A stretch of 64,000 nucleotides of DNA from Deferribacteraceae bacterium UBA6799 (GCA_002452335.1 DKFJ01000005.1:156972-220971); one strand, 5' to 3'. Shown: positions 7,606 through 16,290, counted from the stretch's first letter. Numbers and translations are program-made. Notes: generated from the sequence alone by a model not told the origin.

Positions 7606-8223
7606 CTAAAGGCAGATAAAAGACATATTATCAACGGTCAGATCGGCTATGTCTGCGTGGTCTTCATCCGCAAACTCACGGCAGAAGACTGCACGCACGC
7701 CGGCTGATCTGGCCGATTTAAGCCCTATTCTGGAATCTTCCACAGCTATAGCCTCATCCGGAGGCACATCCAGCAGTTCCAGCGCCTTCAGATATGGTCC
7801 CGGCTCCGGCTTGCTTGTCTCCGTCAGCTCGTCCGTGACTATGGCGTCGAATTTCGACAGGTCGATCATGTGCTCAAACAGCATGACCTCCTGAAGACAG
7901 CTTCCGGTGACTATCGCTCTTTTTAGAGGCATATTCAGTATCTCCGCCAGACCTTCGGCGACGGCGGGCGGATTTTTTTCAAAATAACGCTTTTTGCGTT
8001 CTATGAAATCATCCCGTATCTCCTGCGCTGTGGCTCCGTTTCCGTATCTGTATGACAAGTAATTGAATATATATTTCCAGGTGTTTCCGCTGACATGATC
8101 GTAGTCTTCCGGTTTCAGCCCATGTCCGAACCTGTCGTGCATCATCTCTTTAAAAACGGTGAAGTTGCCCTGCTCGGTCCCCACCATGGTATTGTCGAAA
8201 TCAAGCAGTACCGCTCTTATCAT
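7606..8223 (-). CDS. HAD-superfamily hydrolase (beta-phosphoglucomutase-like subfamily)
   Basis: All four HAD motifs are present: LLDFDNT (D8 nucleophile and D10), AIVTGS, a KP pair in TSKPEPGPY, and AVEDSRIG. The cap between motif I and motif II is helical, as in phosphoglycolate phosphatases and beta-phosphoglucomutases. The substrate is not predictable. The start overlaps the stop of the TPR gene upstream as ATGA, so the two are translated together. Its stop lies one base from the convergent flavoprotein gene. Confidence 0.85.
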   Translation of the reverse strand: MIRAVLLDFDNTMVGTEQGNFTVFKEMMHDRFGHGLKPEDYDHVSGNTWKYIFNYLSYRYGNGATAQEIRDDFIERKKRYFEKNPPAVAEGLAEILNMPLKRAIVTGSCLQEVMLFEHMIDLSKFDAIVTDELTETSKPEPGPYLKALELLDVPPDEAIAVEDSRIGLKSARSAGVRAVFCREFADEDHADIADLTVDNMSFICL

Positions 8224-9047
8224 TTCTGCTCCAGTAATCTCTTCAGTTTTTCCCTGACAGACGAATCGTCCGGTCTTAATTTCAGATATGACGCATAGTC
8301 AACGGCGGCATCCTTTATCTGTCCCTGCTCTTCGTATATAGCCGCTCTGTTCAGATACGCCTGCTCGAAAGTCTTGTCCAGGGCTATCGCCTTGGAACAG
8401 TCTGCCTCTGCCGGAACATATTTTTTCAGTATCCTGTTTGCCACGCATCTGTTGTTATAAGCCAGAGCGCTGGCCGGGTTTATCTTGATAGCGCTGGTGT
8501 AGTCCTCCACCGCCCTGTCGTACTGGTTCAGGTGCTCATACGCTATGGCTCTGTTGATATACGCTGTCACATACTGACCGTCTATGATTATCGCCTGACT
8601 GCAGTCGGCTATGGCGCTGTCGAATCTGCCCGCCTCTATGAAGAGCTGACACCTGTTGTTATAAGCCTTATAGCTTTTGGGGTTGACCTCTATCGCCTTA
8701 GAGCATACCTCATAGGCGTTCTTCTTCTGCCCCTTCTCCACCAGCAGACTACACAGATTGGTCAGGGTCGCCCCGTCTTTTTTATCGAATTTGTAAGCTA
8801 TCTTATAATTGAGGATGGCATCGTCCGTCTCGCCCAGCTTCGACTGAACCAGCGCCAGATAACTGTATGCTCTGGCAAACTTTGGGTCGTGGTTTATCGC
8901 TTCGTTAAAGTATGTTTTCGCCGCCTGAAGCTGGTTATCGTTCAGCGCCTTAACCCCCTTATCGAATGCCTTACCCGCCGGCGTAATGCTGAAAGCGTAA
9001 ACACCGAGAGCGGACAGAATGATAAGCATGACTATTATCTTTTTCAT
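8220..9047 (-). CDS. Exported TPR-repeat protein
   Basis: A short signal peptide or membrane anchor (MKKIIVMLIILSALGVYAFS) is followed by about six tetratricopeptide repeats with the usual pattern (AYxNRAxAYExLNQYDRAVEDYTSAIKIN). Repeats of this type form a superhelix for protein contacts in the periplasm. No enzymatic domain is present. It sits between the YggU gene and the HAD gene in a housekeeping operon, which gives no firm clue to its partner. Confidence 0.8.
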   Translation of the reverse strand: MKKIIVMLIILSALGVYAFSITPAGKAFDKGVKALNDNQLQAAKTYFNEAINHDPKFARAYSYLALVQSKLGETDDAILNYKIAYKFDKKDGATLTNLCSLLVEKGQKKNAYEVCSKAIEVNPKSYKAYNNRCQLFIEAGRFDSAIADCSQAIIIDGQYVTAYINRAIAYEHLNQYDRAVEDYTSAIKINPASALAYNNRCVANRILKKYVPAEADCSKAIALDKTFEQAYLNRAAIYEEQGQIKDAAVDYASYLKLRPDDSSVREKLKRLLEQK

Positions 9048-9049
9048 TT

Positions 9050-9310
9050 TCAGCCTCCTGAACCGAATATTCTCAGAACCGTCTGTTCGTCCATATCTAT
9101 TTCCAGAGTCTTTAAACGTGATGTATGTCCCGATATCAGGTTTACGGATGATTTGGATATTTTGAGGAGTTTTGAAACAAAACGCACCAGTTCTTCGTTG
9201 GCGGCTCCGTCCACAGGGGGCGCGTTTATCCTCACCTTCGGTCTGCCGTCGTGCAGTCCCTGAAGCTCGGTCTTCTTCGCTCCGGGCTGGACGTATATCG
9301 ACAGCTTCAT
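9050..9310 (-). CDS. DUF167/YggU-family protein
   Basis: This 86-residue protein shows the family signatures: an N-terminal VQPGAKKTE strand, VRINAPPVDGAANEEL, and LISGHTSRLKTLEID. The biochemical role of the family is unknown. Start choice: GGGAGG lies six bases before the ATG at 9310. An ATG at 9316 directly abuts the Shine-Dalgarno sequence, and a longer frame further upstream overlaps the permease gene. It is conserved as a small companion gene in many operons. Confidence 0.85.
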   Translation of the reverse strand: MKLSIYVQPGAKKTELQGLHDGRPKVRINAPPVDGAANEELVRFVSKLLKISKSSVNLISGHTSRLKTLEIDMDEQTVLRIFGSGG

Positions 9311-9326
9311 CAGCATCCTCCCGTCA

Positions 9327-10553
9327 TCAGTCTCTTCTGAGAGCCTCCACAGGATCCATCTTCGCCGATTGTCTGGCGGGAAAGAGCCCTGCAAGGTATG
9401 TGATGAGCAGCGAACAGACAGACACCAGAACAAAGGTCCATACATCCATCTTCACAGGCAGTCTGTCCATAAAATATATGTCTGCGGGCAGTGAAATCAG
9501 CTTGAACTTGGTGAGAACAACACAGATGGCAAGCCCCAGAGCGTTGCCTATGATAGTTCCCGTCACGCCGATTATCATTCCCTGTTTTTTAAATATGCCG
9601 GATATAGAGCCTTCGGACGCCCCCATAGCCCTTAGGATGGCTATGTCACGCTTCTTGTCCTTCACTGTCACAGTTATCATACTGATAACATTGAACGAAG
9701 CGACTATTATAATAAGCGTCAGTATGATGAACATAGCGTATTTTTCCAGCTTAAGAGCGGAAAAAAGGCTCTTGTTCATGCTGATCCAGTCTCTGGACCA
9801 GTAGGGATATTTCAGAACATCCTGAATCTCGGAGGCGATGTACTCCGCCCTGTCGAAATTGGTTGTCCCCACGCTGAAACCGGATACTATGTCGCCCAGT
9901 CCGAAAAAATCCTGAGCGGTCTTTATGTCCACATACGCCAGCGTGTTGTTGTATTCGTACATGCCCGTATCGAATACAGCGCACACCTCGAAATATTTCA
10001 TCTTAGGAGTGATGCCGAAAGGTCCTTTCTTGCCCAGCGGAGACACCATGGTGACTTTGTCGCCCTCCATGACGCCCAGATTGGCCGCCAGCTCTTTTCC
10101 CAGAGCTATCTTCGGTGTTTCGGAACCATCACCCAGCTCTTCAAAACTGCCCTCTGTGATAAATTTCTCAACGGCAGTCACCTTCATCTCATCCTGCGGG
10201 ATAACGCCACGCAGAACCACGCCGGACACGTTGTCACGGCTGGTGAGCAGCACCTGCGATATTATGAACGGCGAAACACCCGTAACATCCTTAACCACGG
10301 CTATCTCTTTCTGAACCTCACGCCAGTCGTGGATGGGGCTTACGTCCACACGGTTAACCACTATGTGAGCGTTGGCACCCAGAATGCGCTTCTTCAGATT
10401 ATCCGAAAAACCGTTCATAACACTGATAACGACTATAAGAGTCGCCACGCCCAGCACTATGCCCAGCACGGACACACCGGAAATGAAAGAAAGAATCCTG
10501 TTGGACTTTCTGGATTTCAGGTAGCGTTTCGCTATAAATTTTTCAAATCCCAA
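9327..10553 (-). CDS. LolC/LolE-type lipoprotein-releasing ABC permease
   Basis: The protein has the MacB/FtsX fold of LolC/LolE: one N-terminal membrane helix, a large periplasmic domain of about 200 residues, then three C-terminal helices. The conserved opening (FIAKRYLKSRKSNRIL) and closing (GLFPARQSAKMDPVEALRRD) are typical. It acts in releasing lipoproteins from the inner membrane for transfer to the outer membrane. A LolD ATPase is not in the window. The start is a TTG, six bases after the guaA stop, with GGAG in the end of guaA serving as ribosome site. A single hybrid LolF-type permease is possible, as no second copy is seen. Confidence 0.85.
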   Translation of the reverse strand: MGFEKFIAKRYLKSRKSNRILSFISGVSVLGIVLGVATLIVVISVMNGFSDNLKKRILGANAHIVVNRVDVSPIHDWREVQKEIAVVKDVTGVSPFIISQVLLTSRDNVSGVVLRGVIPQDEMKVTAVEKFITEGSFEELGDGSETPKIALGKELAANLGVMEGDKVTMVSPLGKKGPFGITPKMKYFEVCAVFDTGMYEYNNTLAYVDIKTAQDFFGLGDIVSGFSVGTTNFDRAEYIASEIQDVLKYPYWSRDWISMNKSLFSALKLEKYAMFIILTLIIIVASFNVISMITVTVKDKKRDIAILRAMGASEGSISGIFKKQGMIIGVTGTIIGNALGLAICVVLTKFKLISLPADIYFMDRLPVKMDVWTFVLVSVCSLLITYLAGLFPARQSAKMDPVEALRRD

Positions 10554-10559
10554 AGGATA

Positions 10560-12107
10560 TTACTCCCACTCGATAGTTGCCGGCGGTTTGGAGCTGATGT
10601 CATACGCCACCCTGTTAATGCCCCTGACCTCGTTGATTATCCTGTTGGATATGCGCCCCAGCACATCATAGGGGATATGCGCCCAGTCGGCTGTCATGCC
10701 GTCTGTGGATTCCACCGCTCTGACCGCTACGGCGTTTTCATAGGTTCTGTTGTCGCCCATAACACCCACTGTGTTAACGGGAAGCAGAACAGTGAATGCC
10801 TGCCATATCTTGCGGTAGAGATCCGCCTTGTGCAGTTCTTCCATGTATATGGCGTCCGCCTCACGCAGTATGTCGCATCTCTCCTTAGTCACTTCGCCCA
10901 GAACCCTGACGCCCAGACCGGGGCCGGGGAAGGGGTGTCTCCAGATAAAATTATCAGGGATGCCCAGAGCGGCGCCCACCTGACGCACCTCATCCTTGAA
11001 CAGCTCACGCAGAGGCTCCAGAAGTTTAAACTTCATATCCTCAGGCAGACCGCCCACATTGTGGTGTGTCTTGATAGTAGCGGAAGGTCCTTTGAAAGAG
11101 ACTGATTCTATAACATCAGGATAGAGAGTGCCCTGCGCCAGAAAATCAAAATGTCCCAGCTTGGCAGACTCCTCCTCAAAAATTCTCACGAAAAGATTTC
11201 CTATCGCTTTTCTCTTCTTCTCCGGATCGGTAACACCTTTCAGAGCGGCGAGAAATCTGTCTTCGGCGTTCACAGCGATCAGATTCATGTGGAAATGGTC
11301 ACGGAAAGCGTCCTCAACCTGTTTCCCCTCGTCCTTGCGCAGAAGCCCGTTATCCACGAACACGCATGTCAGTCTGTCGCCTATGGCTCTGTGTATCAGA
11401 ACAGCGGCAACGGATGAATCCACCCCGCCGGACAGTCCGCACAGAACACGTTTGTCGCCCACCAGCTCTCTGATGCGCTCTATTTCCGCCTCAACAAAGT
11501 TAGCGGGAGTCCATACCTGTGAGCATCCGCAGACGTTCACCACGAAGTTTTTGAGGATTGTCGCTCCGTTGTCCGTGTGAGCCACCTCCGGGTGAAACTG
11601 TATGGTGTATATGGGTCTGGTGTGGTGTTTCATAGCCGCCACGGGAGCGTTCTTTGTATAGGCTATCACGTCAAACCCTTCGGGCATCTTTTCCAGCCTG
11701 TCTCCGTGGCTCATCCACACAGTGAATGACTCTGTATCTATTCCGTCGAAGAAGGGATCCTGCTTTCCTATGAAGAGCTCTGCCCTGCCGTATTCCCTGT
11801 GGGCAGCGGCGGCTACCTTGCCTCCGAAATATTCTCCGGTGAGCTGATGCCCATAGCATATGCCCAGCACCGGCGCTCCGAGTTCGTATATCTCTTTAGA
11901 CACAGTGGGTGCGTCCTCGTCATAAACAGAAGCGGGACCGCCGGAGAGAATTATCCCCTTCGCCCCGAAATCCCTGATCTTCTGAAAATCAGCGTTGCAG
12001 GGGAATATCTCGCAATATACGTTGGCTTCACGAATACGTCTGGCGATAAGCTGTGTGTATTGTGAACCGAAATCCAGTATAAGTACCTTCTGGCTATGTA
12101 TGTCCAA
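10560..12107 (-). CDS. guaA: GMP synthase (glutamine-hydrolysing)
   Basis: GuaA converts XMP to GMP using glutamine and ATP. The class I amidotransferase domain has the nucleophile motif GICYGHQ and the QFHPEVAHT histidine motif. The ATP-pyrophosphatase domain carries the SGGVDSSV loop near residue 230, and the C-terminal dimerisation domain ends in KPPATIEWE. Its 515 residues are the normal length. The start is TTG with GAGAGG six bases upstream, giving the usual opening HSQKVLILDFGSQYTQL. It follows guaB after a 250-base spacer full of palindromes. Confidence 0.97.
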   Translation of the reverse strand: MDIHSQKVLILDFGSQYTQLIARRIREANVYCEIFPCNADFQKIRDFGAKGIILSGGPASVYDEDAPTVSKEIYELGAPVLGICYGHQLTGEYFGGKVAAAAHREYGRAELFIGKQDPFFDGIDTESFTVWMSHGDRLEKMPEGFDVIAYTKNAPVAAMKHHTRPIYTIQFHPEVAHTDNGATILKNFVVNVCGCSQVWTPANFVEAEIERIRELVGDKRVLCGLSGGVDSSVAAVLIHRAIGDRLTCVFVDNGLLRKDEGKQVEDAFRDHFHMNLIAVNAEDRFLAALKGVTDPEKKRKAIGNLFVRIFEEESAKLGHFDFLAQGTLYPDVIESVSFKGPSATIKTHHNVGGLPEDMKFKLLEPLRELFKDEVRQVGAALGIPDNFIWRHPFPGPGLGVRVLGEVTKERCDILREADAIYMEELHKADLYRKIWQAFTVLLPVNTVGVMGDNRTYENAVAVRAVESTDGMTADWAHIPYDVLGRISNRIINEVRGINRVAYDISSKPPATIEWE

Positions 12108-12358
12108 TTTAAACCTCTCAAAAATTTCTCCATCCGTGGAAAATTTTTGCCAACGCTCCTGTCGGCAAAGCCTTCATACGCTCACACTCTGCTTGCTTAA
12201 AAGGCTAAGCCTTTTGCGCTCGCTCCGTGAGGCACATCATGTGCCTAAGAACCTGACCTTAGCCCCATGGATGGGGGTCGCTTGCGTGAGACCGTCCGAT
12301 GATTTACTCATCGGATGTCGTATTTTAAAATTCCACGGACGGAATTTTAAAATTCAAT
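12108..12358. repeat. Palindrome cluster in the guaB-guaA spacer
   Basis: No reading frame is convincing here. At least five short inverted repeats follow one another: AAAAGGCT/AGCCTTTT (12199-12215), AGGCAC/GTGCCT (12230-12246), CCCCAT/ATGGGG (12263-12276), TCCGATGA/TCATCGGA (12295-12315) and TTTTAAAATTCC/GGAATTTTAAAA (12323-12352). An imperfect AAAATTT-type dyad lies at the left end. The AGGCAC element recurs in the nadE-guaB spacer, so part of this spacer is a dispersed repeat. The GGAATTTTAAAA stem lies directly after the guaB stop but lacks a T-run. Confidence 0.75.
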
Positions 12359-13828
12359 CTAAGTTGTCACCCAGTAGTTAGGTGATTCTTTTGTAATGAT
12401 AACATCGTGAACGTGTGACTCTTTCAGTCCGGCTCCGGATATTTTCACGAATTTAGCGTATTTTCTCAGATCATCTATGTTTCTGCTGCCTGTGTATCCC
12501 ATACCGGATTTCAGACCGCCCACCAGCTGATATATAGTTCCGGACAACTCGCCTTTGTAGTGAACCCTGCCCTCTATACCTTCGGGAACATACTTCTGCT
12601 CGTTCATCACATCATCCTGAAAGTATCTGTCTTTTGATCCCTCTTTCATAGCGCCCACAGAGCCCATGCCTCTGTATACTTTGTAGCTTCTGCCCTGAAA
12701 AAGTTCAATATCGCCGGGGGCTTCTTTTGTTCCGGCGAACATTGAGCCCATCATAACGCATGAAGCGCCTGCCGCCAGAGCTTTTACCACGTCTCCGGAA
12801 TATTTGATACCGCCGTCAGCGATGATCGGAATTCCGTATTTGTCGCCCATAGTGGCGCAATCCATGATAGCTGTTATCTGGGGAACGCCCACGCCTGCTA
12901 CCACACGGGTGGTGCAGATAGATCCGGGACCTATTCCCACCTTAACACAGTCGGCGCCTGCTTTGGCAAGATCCTCAACAGCCTCGCCTGTAGCAACGTT
13001 GCCCGCTACCACCTGAATATCGGGGAATTCTTTCTTTATCCAGCGAACCATGTCCAGCACTTTGAAAGAATGTCCGTGGGCTGTGTCAACCACAACCACG
13101 TCCGCCTTCTTCTCAACCAGTGCCGCCACTCTCGCCTTCGCCTCTTCGCCGACACCCACAGCAGCACCGACAAGCAGTCTGCCCATGTCGTCCTTAGCGG
13201 CGTTAGGATATTTTATGCGTTTATTTATATCTTTGATAGTGATCAGACCTTTCAGCTTATAGCTGTCGTCCACCACCAGCAGTTTTTCTATTCTGTGTTC
13301 CTGAAGATGTCTCATGGATTCTTCCAGAGATGTTCCCACGGGTACTGTCACCAGATTTTTGCTGGTCATATACTCAGAAACCTTGGCTGTGTATCTGTCC
13401 ACAAATCTCAGGTCGCGGTTTGTCAGAATACCCACCAGCTTTTCGCCGTCCACCACGGGAACGCCGCTGATCTTGTATCTTCCCATCAGATCCAGAGCGT
13501 CTTCAACAGTTTTGTTCGGATCGATGGTCACGGGGTCCACAATCATGCCGCTCTCTGAACGCTTCACCTTGTCCACCTCAGCCGCCTGAGCCTCTATGGA
13601 CATGTTTTTGTGGATGAAGCCTATGCCGCCCTCCTGAGCCATGGCGATAGCAAGCCTCGCTTCGGTCACGGTATCCATAGCGGCGCTCACCAGAGGAATG
13701 TTCAGCATGATCCTGTCTGTGAGCTTGGTTTTTGTTTCCACGTCTTTAGGCAGAATCTCACTCTTCGCCGGAACGATGAGCACATCGTCAAAGGTGAGAG
13801 CATCCTTAATGATCTTGTCGTGGTACAT
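12359..13828 (-). CDS. guaB: IMP dehydrogenase
   Basis: GuaB oxidises IMP to XMP with NAD+, the first committed step to GMP. The beta/alpha barrel has the catalytic loop GPGSICTTRVVAG, the phosphate-binding GGIKYSGD segment, and the flap region. Two CBS domains are inserted near residues 95-205. At 489 residues it is full length. AGGAG stands seven bases before the ATG. The guaB-guaA pair is a common purine operon, here with an unusually structured spacer between them. Confidence 0.97.
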   Translation of the reverse strand: MYHDKIIKDALTFDDVLIVPAKSEILPKDVETKTKLTDRIMLNIPLVSAAMDTVTEARLAIAMAQEGGIGFIHKNMSIEAQAAEVDKVKRSESGMIVDPVTIDPNKTVEDALDLMGRYKISGVPVVDGEKLVGILTNRDLRFVDRYTAKVSEYMTSKNLVTVPVGTSLEESMRHLQEHRIEKLLVVDDSYKLKGLITIKDINKRIKYPNAAKDDMGRLLVGAAVGVGEEAKARVAALVEKKADVVVVDTAHGHSFKVLDMVRWIKKEFPDIQVVAGNVATGEAVEDLAKAGADCVKVGIGPGSICTTRVVAGVGVPQITAIMDCATMGDKYGIPIIADGGIKYSGDVVKALAAGASCVMMGSMFAGTKEAPGDIELFQGRSYKVYRGMGSVGAMKEGSKDRYFQDDVMNEQKYVPEGIEGRVHYKGELSGTIYQLVGGLKSGMGYTGSRNIDDLRKYAKFVKISGAGLKESHVHDVIITKESPNYWVTT

Positions 13829-13871
13829 TACTTATCTCCTTGTATTTCCGGGTTTCATTCTATTTTTTAAT

Positions 13872-13932
13872 GAGATTGCCGCGTCAGCCCGAAGGCTTCC
13901 TCGCAATGACGTTAAGCCGTCACAAATCTCAT
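13872..13932. repeat. Dispersed GAGATTGC...GCAATGAC repeat, copy 1
   Basis: The segment begins GAGATTGCCGCGTC and continues to CCTCGCAATGAC, then AAATCTCAT. The same blocks recur near 18148, 57393 and 60792, always between genes. This type of short intergenic repeat, with GTCATTGCG and GCAATCTC ends, is widespread in bacterial chromosomes. Confidence 0.75.
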
Positions 13933-13941
13933 TATAACGTT

Positions 13942-14004
13942 CTAATAGCCCCAGTCTCGGCAATAGCGGAAGTCACGTCCTATAGTCCTCTGGCTGACAA
14001 TTGC
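13942..14004 (-). pseudogene. Relic of the 3' end of a second nadE gene
   Basis: Read on the minus strand this piece encodes VSQRTIGRDFRYCRDWGY and a TAG stop, identical in protein sequence to the end of the intact nadE that lies 125 bases upstream. The DNA differs at several positions (ACT for ACG, GGA for GGG, CGA for AGG, GAC for GAT), all of them silent. Sequence before this block shows no nadE similarity. It is therefore the tail of a diverged but once functional nadE copy and not a fresh duplication. Confidence 0.8.
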
Positions 14005-14011
14005 CTTTACA

Positions 14012-14120
14012 GATTTTTTCCTTCCTGGAAAAAATCCGATGACCGTTTCGTTCGGAGTGAATCCTCACTCCACTTACACTACGCAGACTACGCCTGCTTC
14101 GTGAGGCACGTCCTGTGCCT
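14012..14120. repeat. Hairpin cluster between nadE and the nadE relic
   Basis: Three perfect inverted repeats are present: GATTTTTTCC/GGAAAAAATC (14012-14036), GGAGTGA/TCACTCC (14054-14071) and AGGCAC/GTGCCT (14104-14120). The last, with its flank CGTGAGGCAC, also occurs in the guaB-guaA spacer. No coding potential is seen. Confidence 0.7.
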
Positions 14121-14129
14121 TAGCCCAGT

Positions 14130-14942
14130 CTAATAGCCCCAATCCCTGCAATAGCGGAAGTCACGCCCTATCGTCCTCTGGCTGACCTTGGCTATCACCA
14201 CCGGGTTTCTTTTAAACTGATTGCGGCGTACTCTATCCGCAACCTTTTTCACAAACTCCTCCTCGAATCCCATTCTGATGAGTTCGGAGATGCGTCTGCG
14301 CTCATCTATCATGGCATAGAGCAGATCATCCGCCTGTTTATAGGTGAACCCCAGCTCCTGCTCGTCTGTCTGTCCCACCCACAGATCCGCGGTGGGCGGT
14401 TTATCCACCACTGACTGAGGAATACCCAGATATTCGGACAGCTCCCAGACCTGCGTTTTGTATAGGTCGCCGATGGGATTTATGGCGCTTGCCAGGTCGC
14501 CGTACCATGTGCCGTATCCCAGAAGCAGCTCGGTCTTGTTGCTGGTTCCCAGCACCAGACCTCCCACTTTGGCGGACATGTCGAACAGACATATCATCCT
14601 CTGGCGGGCCATCACGTTGCCCATTCTGAGTTTACTGATATCATCCATCATGGCGAAATAAGGATCCACCATGTCTGTTATCTCTATCACTTCGAAATTC
14701 AGCTTGAATGTTTCCGCCACTTTTATGGCGTCTTTCAGGCTCTCGTCACTGGAGAGCTTGTAGGGCATGCAGTAGGCATACACCCTGTCCCCGCCCAGAG
14801 CCTTTGCCGCCAGAGCGGCGCTGAGAGCGGAATCTATTCCTCCGGACAGACCCAGAACGACATTTTTCAGTCCTATCTTCTCGGTCTCTTCCTTTATAAA
14901 ATTCGTGAGTATATCAACGGTGAGATCAAGGTCAAGCCTCAT
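14130..14942 (-). CDS. nadE: NAD synthetase, ammonia-channelled synthetase subunit
   Basis: NadE adenylates nicotinate-adenine dinucleotide and amidates it to NAD+. The ATP-pyrophosphatase loop LGLSGGIDSAL lies near residue 28. TSNKTELLLGYGT and the KPPTADLW motif are family hallmarks. The 270-residue length is that of the stand-alone synthetase domain. The gene directly upstream encodes the amidase domain normally fused to it in glutamine-dependent enzymes, and the two overlap as ATGA. A relic of another nadE tail lies just downstream. Confidence 0.93.
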   Translation of the reverse strand: MRLDLDLTVDILTNFIKEETEKIGLKNVVLGLSGGIDSALSAALAAKALGGDRVYAYCMPYKLSSDESLKDAIKVAETFKLNFEVIEITDMVDPYFAMMDDISKLRMGNVMARQRMICLFDMSAKVGGLVLGTSNKTELLLGYGTWYGDLASAINPIGDLYKTQVWELSEYLGIPQSVVDKPPTADLWVGQTDEQELGFTYKQADDLLYAMIDERRRISELIRMGFEEEFVKKVADRVRRNQFKRNPVVIAKVSQRTIGRDFRYCRDWGY

Positions 14943-15775
14943 TTAATCCCCCTTTCGCTGTTGAGGAAATTTCTGAGCAGAAAGCTCTTCTCGTCTCTGA
15001 GGAACGGAGTTTCTATTCTCGCCCTTCTGACGTTCTCCAGATCGATGTCCACGCAGGCCGTCTGCTCTTTAAACATCTCCAGATTAGCCAGCAGACGTCC
15101 TCTGGCGTCATACACCTCTGATCCTCCCCAGAAGGATACGCCGTCTTCCACACCCACCCGGTTAACGAATATCACGTTCACCGTCAGGACGCCGGCCATA
15201 TACCTGTTGGATGTCTGCCATGTGTTAGACGCGTCGTGTCCCAGCTCCAGATTGCCTCTGGCGGGACTGTTGGAAAGGATGATGATGTTCTGCACGCCGG
15301 ACTGCGACAGGATATAGAGCGAGCTCATATGAAAAACGTCCTCGCATATCAGCATGCCTGTGGTGCCGAACTCCGTCTCGAAAGTCTGGATGCGGTTTCC
15401 GGCGGCAAAATATCTGCCCTCTTCAAAAAGCGTGTAGTCCGGCAGATATACCTTGCGGTGCTGATGAACGGTGACGCCCCTGTGCACAAAAGCTGAGGCG
15501 TTGTAGAAAAGCCTGTCTTTCGACTCGTAAACATAGCCGAAAACAATAGCTATATCTTTTGAATATTCCAGAAATTTCTGATAGACGGGATGGCTTTCGT
15601 CCATCGCCACATCATATACCAGATCCAGAAGATAGTAGCCGGTGAGTGACAGCTCCGGAAAGACCACCATCTCGCAGCCCTGCTGAAGGGCATGCTCGAT
15701 TATCTCGAAATGCTTTGCGGCGTTCTTTTCCACATCGCCCAGAACGGGCTTGATCTGCGCTAAATGTACTCTCAT
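14939..15775 (-). CDS. Carbon-nitrogen hydrolase, probable glutaminase subunit of split NAD synthetase
   Basis: The nitrilase triad is visible: E in FPELSLTGYY, K in HRKVYLPDYTLFEE, and C in GMLICEDVFH. In many bacteria such a domain forms the N-terminal half of glutamine-dependent NAD synthetase, releasing ammonia to the synthetase domain. Here it is a separate 278-residue gene whose stop overlaps the nadE start, so the two probably work as one complex. It opens with MRVHLAQIKPVLGDV, as do the fused enzymes. Another amidase role cannot be excluded, but the context is strong. Confidence 0.82.
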   Translation of the reverse strand: MRVHLAQIKPVLGDVEKNAAKHFEIIEHALQQGCEMVVFPELSLTGYYLLDLVYDVAMDESHPVYQKFLEYSKDIAIVFGYVYESKDRLFYNASAFVHRGVTVHQHRKVYLPDYTLFEEGRYFAAGNRIQTFETEFGTTGMLICEDVFHMSSLYILSQSGVQNIIILSNSPARGNLELGHDASNTWQTSNRYMAGVLTVNVIFVNRVGVEDGVSFWGGSEVYDARGRLLANLEMFKEQTACVDIDLENVRRARIETPFLRDEKSFLLRNFLNSERGIK

Positions 15776-15778
15776 ATA

Positions 15779-16261
15779 TTATTCTTCCCTGATAAAAGTT
15801 CCGCTCTTTCCGCCGGATTTTTTCATCAGGCGGATATCGCCGATCACCATGTTCTTGTCCACTGCCTTGCACATGTCATAAATGGTGAGGGCGGCAACGG
15901 AAACACCGGTCAGCGCTTCCATCTCTATGCCTGTTTTTCCTGCCAGCTTCGCTTTTACCTGTATATTAACAAGAGAATTTTCTTTATCCGGCTCAAAGTA
16001 GACATCCACGCCTGTTATCAGGAGCGGGTGACACATGGGAATTATGTCAGATGTCTTCTTGACAGCCATAACGGCGGCGACACGGGCCACCTCAAAAACG
16101 TTTCTGCCTTTCGCCATCTTTCCCTCGATCAGCATGTCGAGGGTTTCGGGAGACATTTTTATATATCCTTCCGCCACTGCCTCTCTGACAGTGTCATTCT
16201 TTCCGGTGACATCCACCATGCGGCTTCTGCCCTGCTCGTCAAAATGTGTTAAGGAAGACAT
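15779..16261 (-). CDS. moaC: Cyclic pyranopterin monophosphate synthase MoaC
   Basis: MoaC completes the first stage of molybdopterin synthesis with MoaA. Signature segments are MVDVTGKNDTVREAVAEG, the IPMCHPLLITGVDV motif, and MEALTGVSVAALTIYDMCKA. The 160-residue length is standard. GGAGG precedes the ATG by six bases. Molybdopterin made by this pathway is needed by NapA elsewhere in the window. It ends three bases before the nitrilase gene, which shares its operon. Confidence 0.96.
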   Translation of the reverse strand: MSSLTHFDEQGRSRMVDVTGKNDTVREAVAEGYIKMSPETLDMLIEGKMAKGRNVFEVARVAAVMAVKKTSDIIPMCHPLLITGVDVYFEPDKENSLVNIQVKAKLAGKTGIEMEALTGVSVAALTIYDMCKAVDKNMVIGDIRLMKKSGGKSGTFIREE

Positions 16262-16290
16262 CTTAAACCTCCCTCCATCGAAATAATAAT

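Noticed and set aside
9311..9445. A 45-codon N-terminal extension of the YggU protein
   Set aside because: It overlaps the permease gene end, and the GGGAGG ribosome site fits the start at 9310.
12108..14129. A CRISPR array, given the row of palindromes
   Set aside because: The dyads differ from one another, have no even spacing and no spacers, and no cas genes are near.
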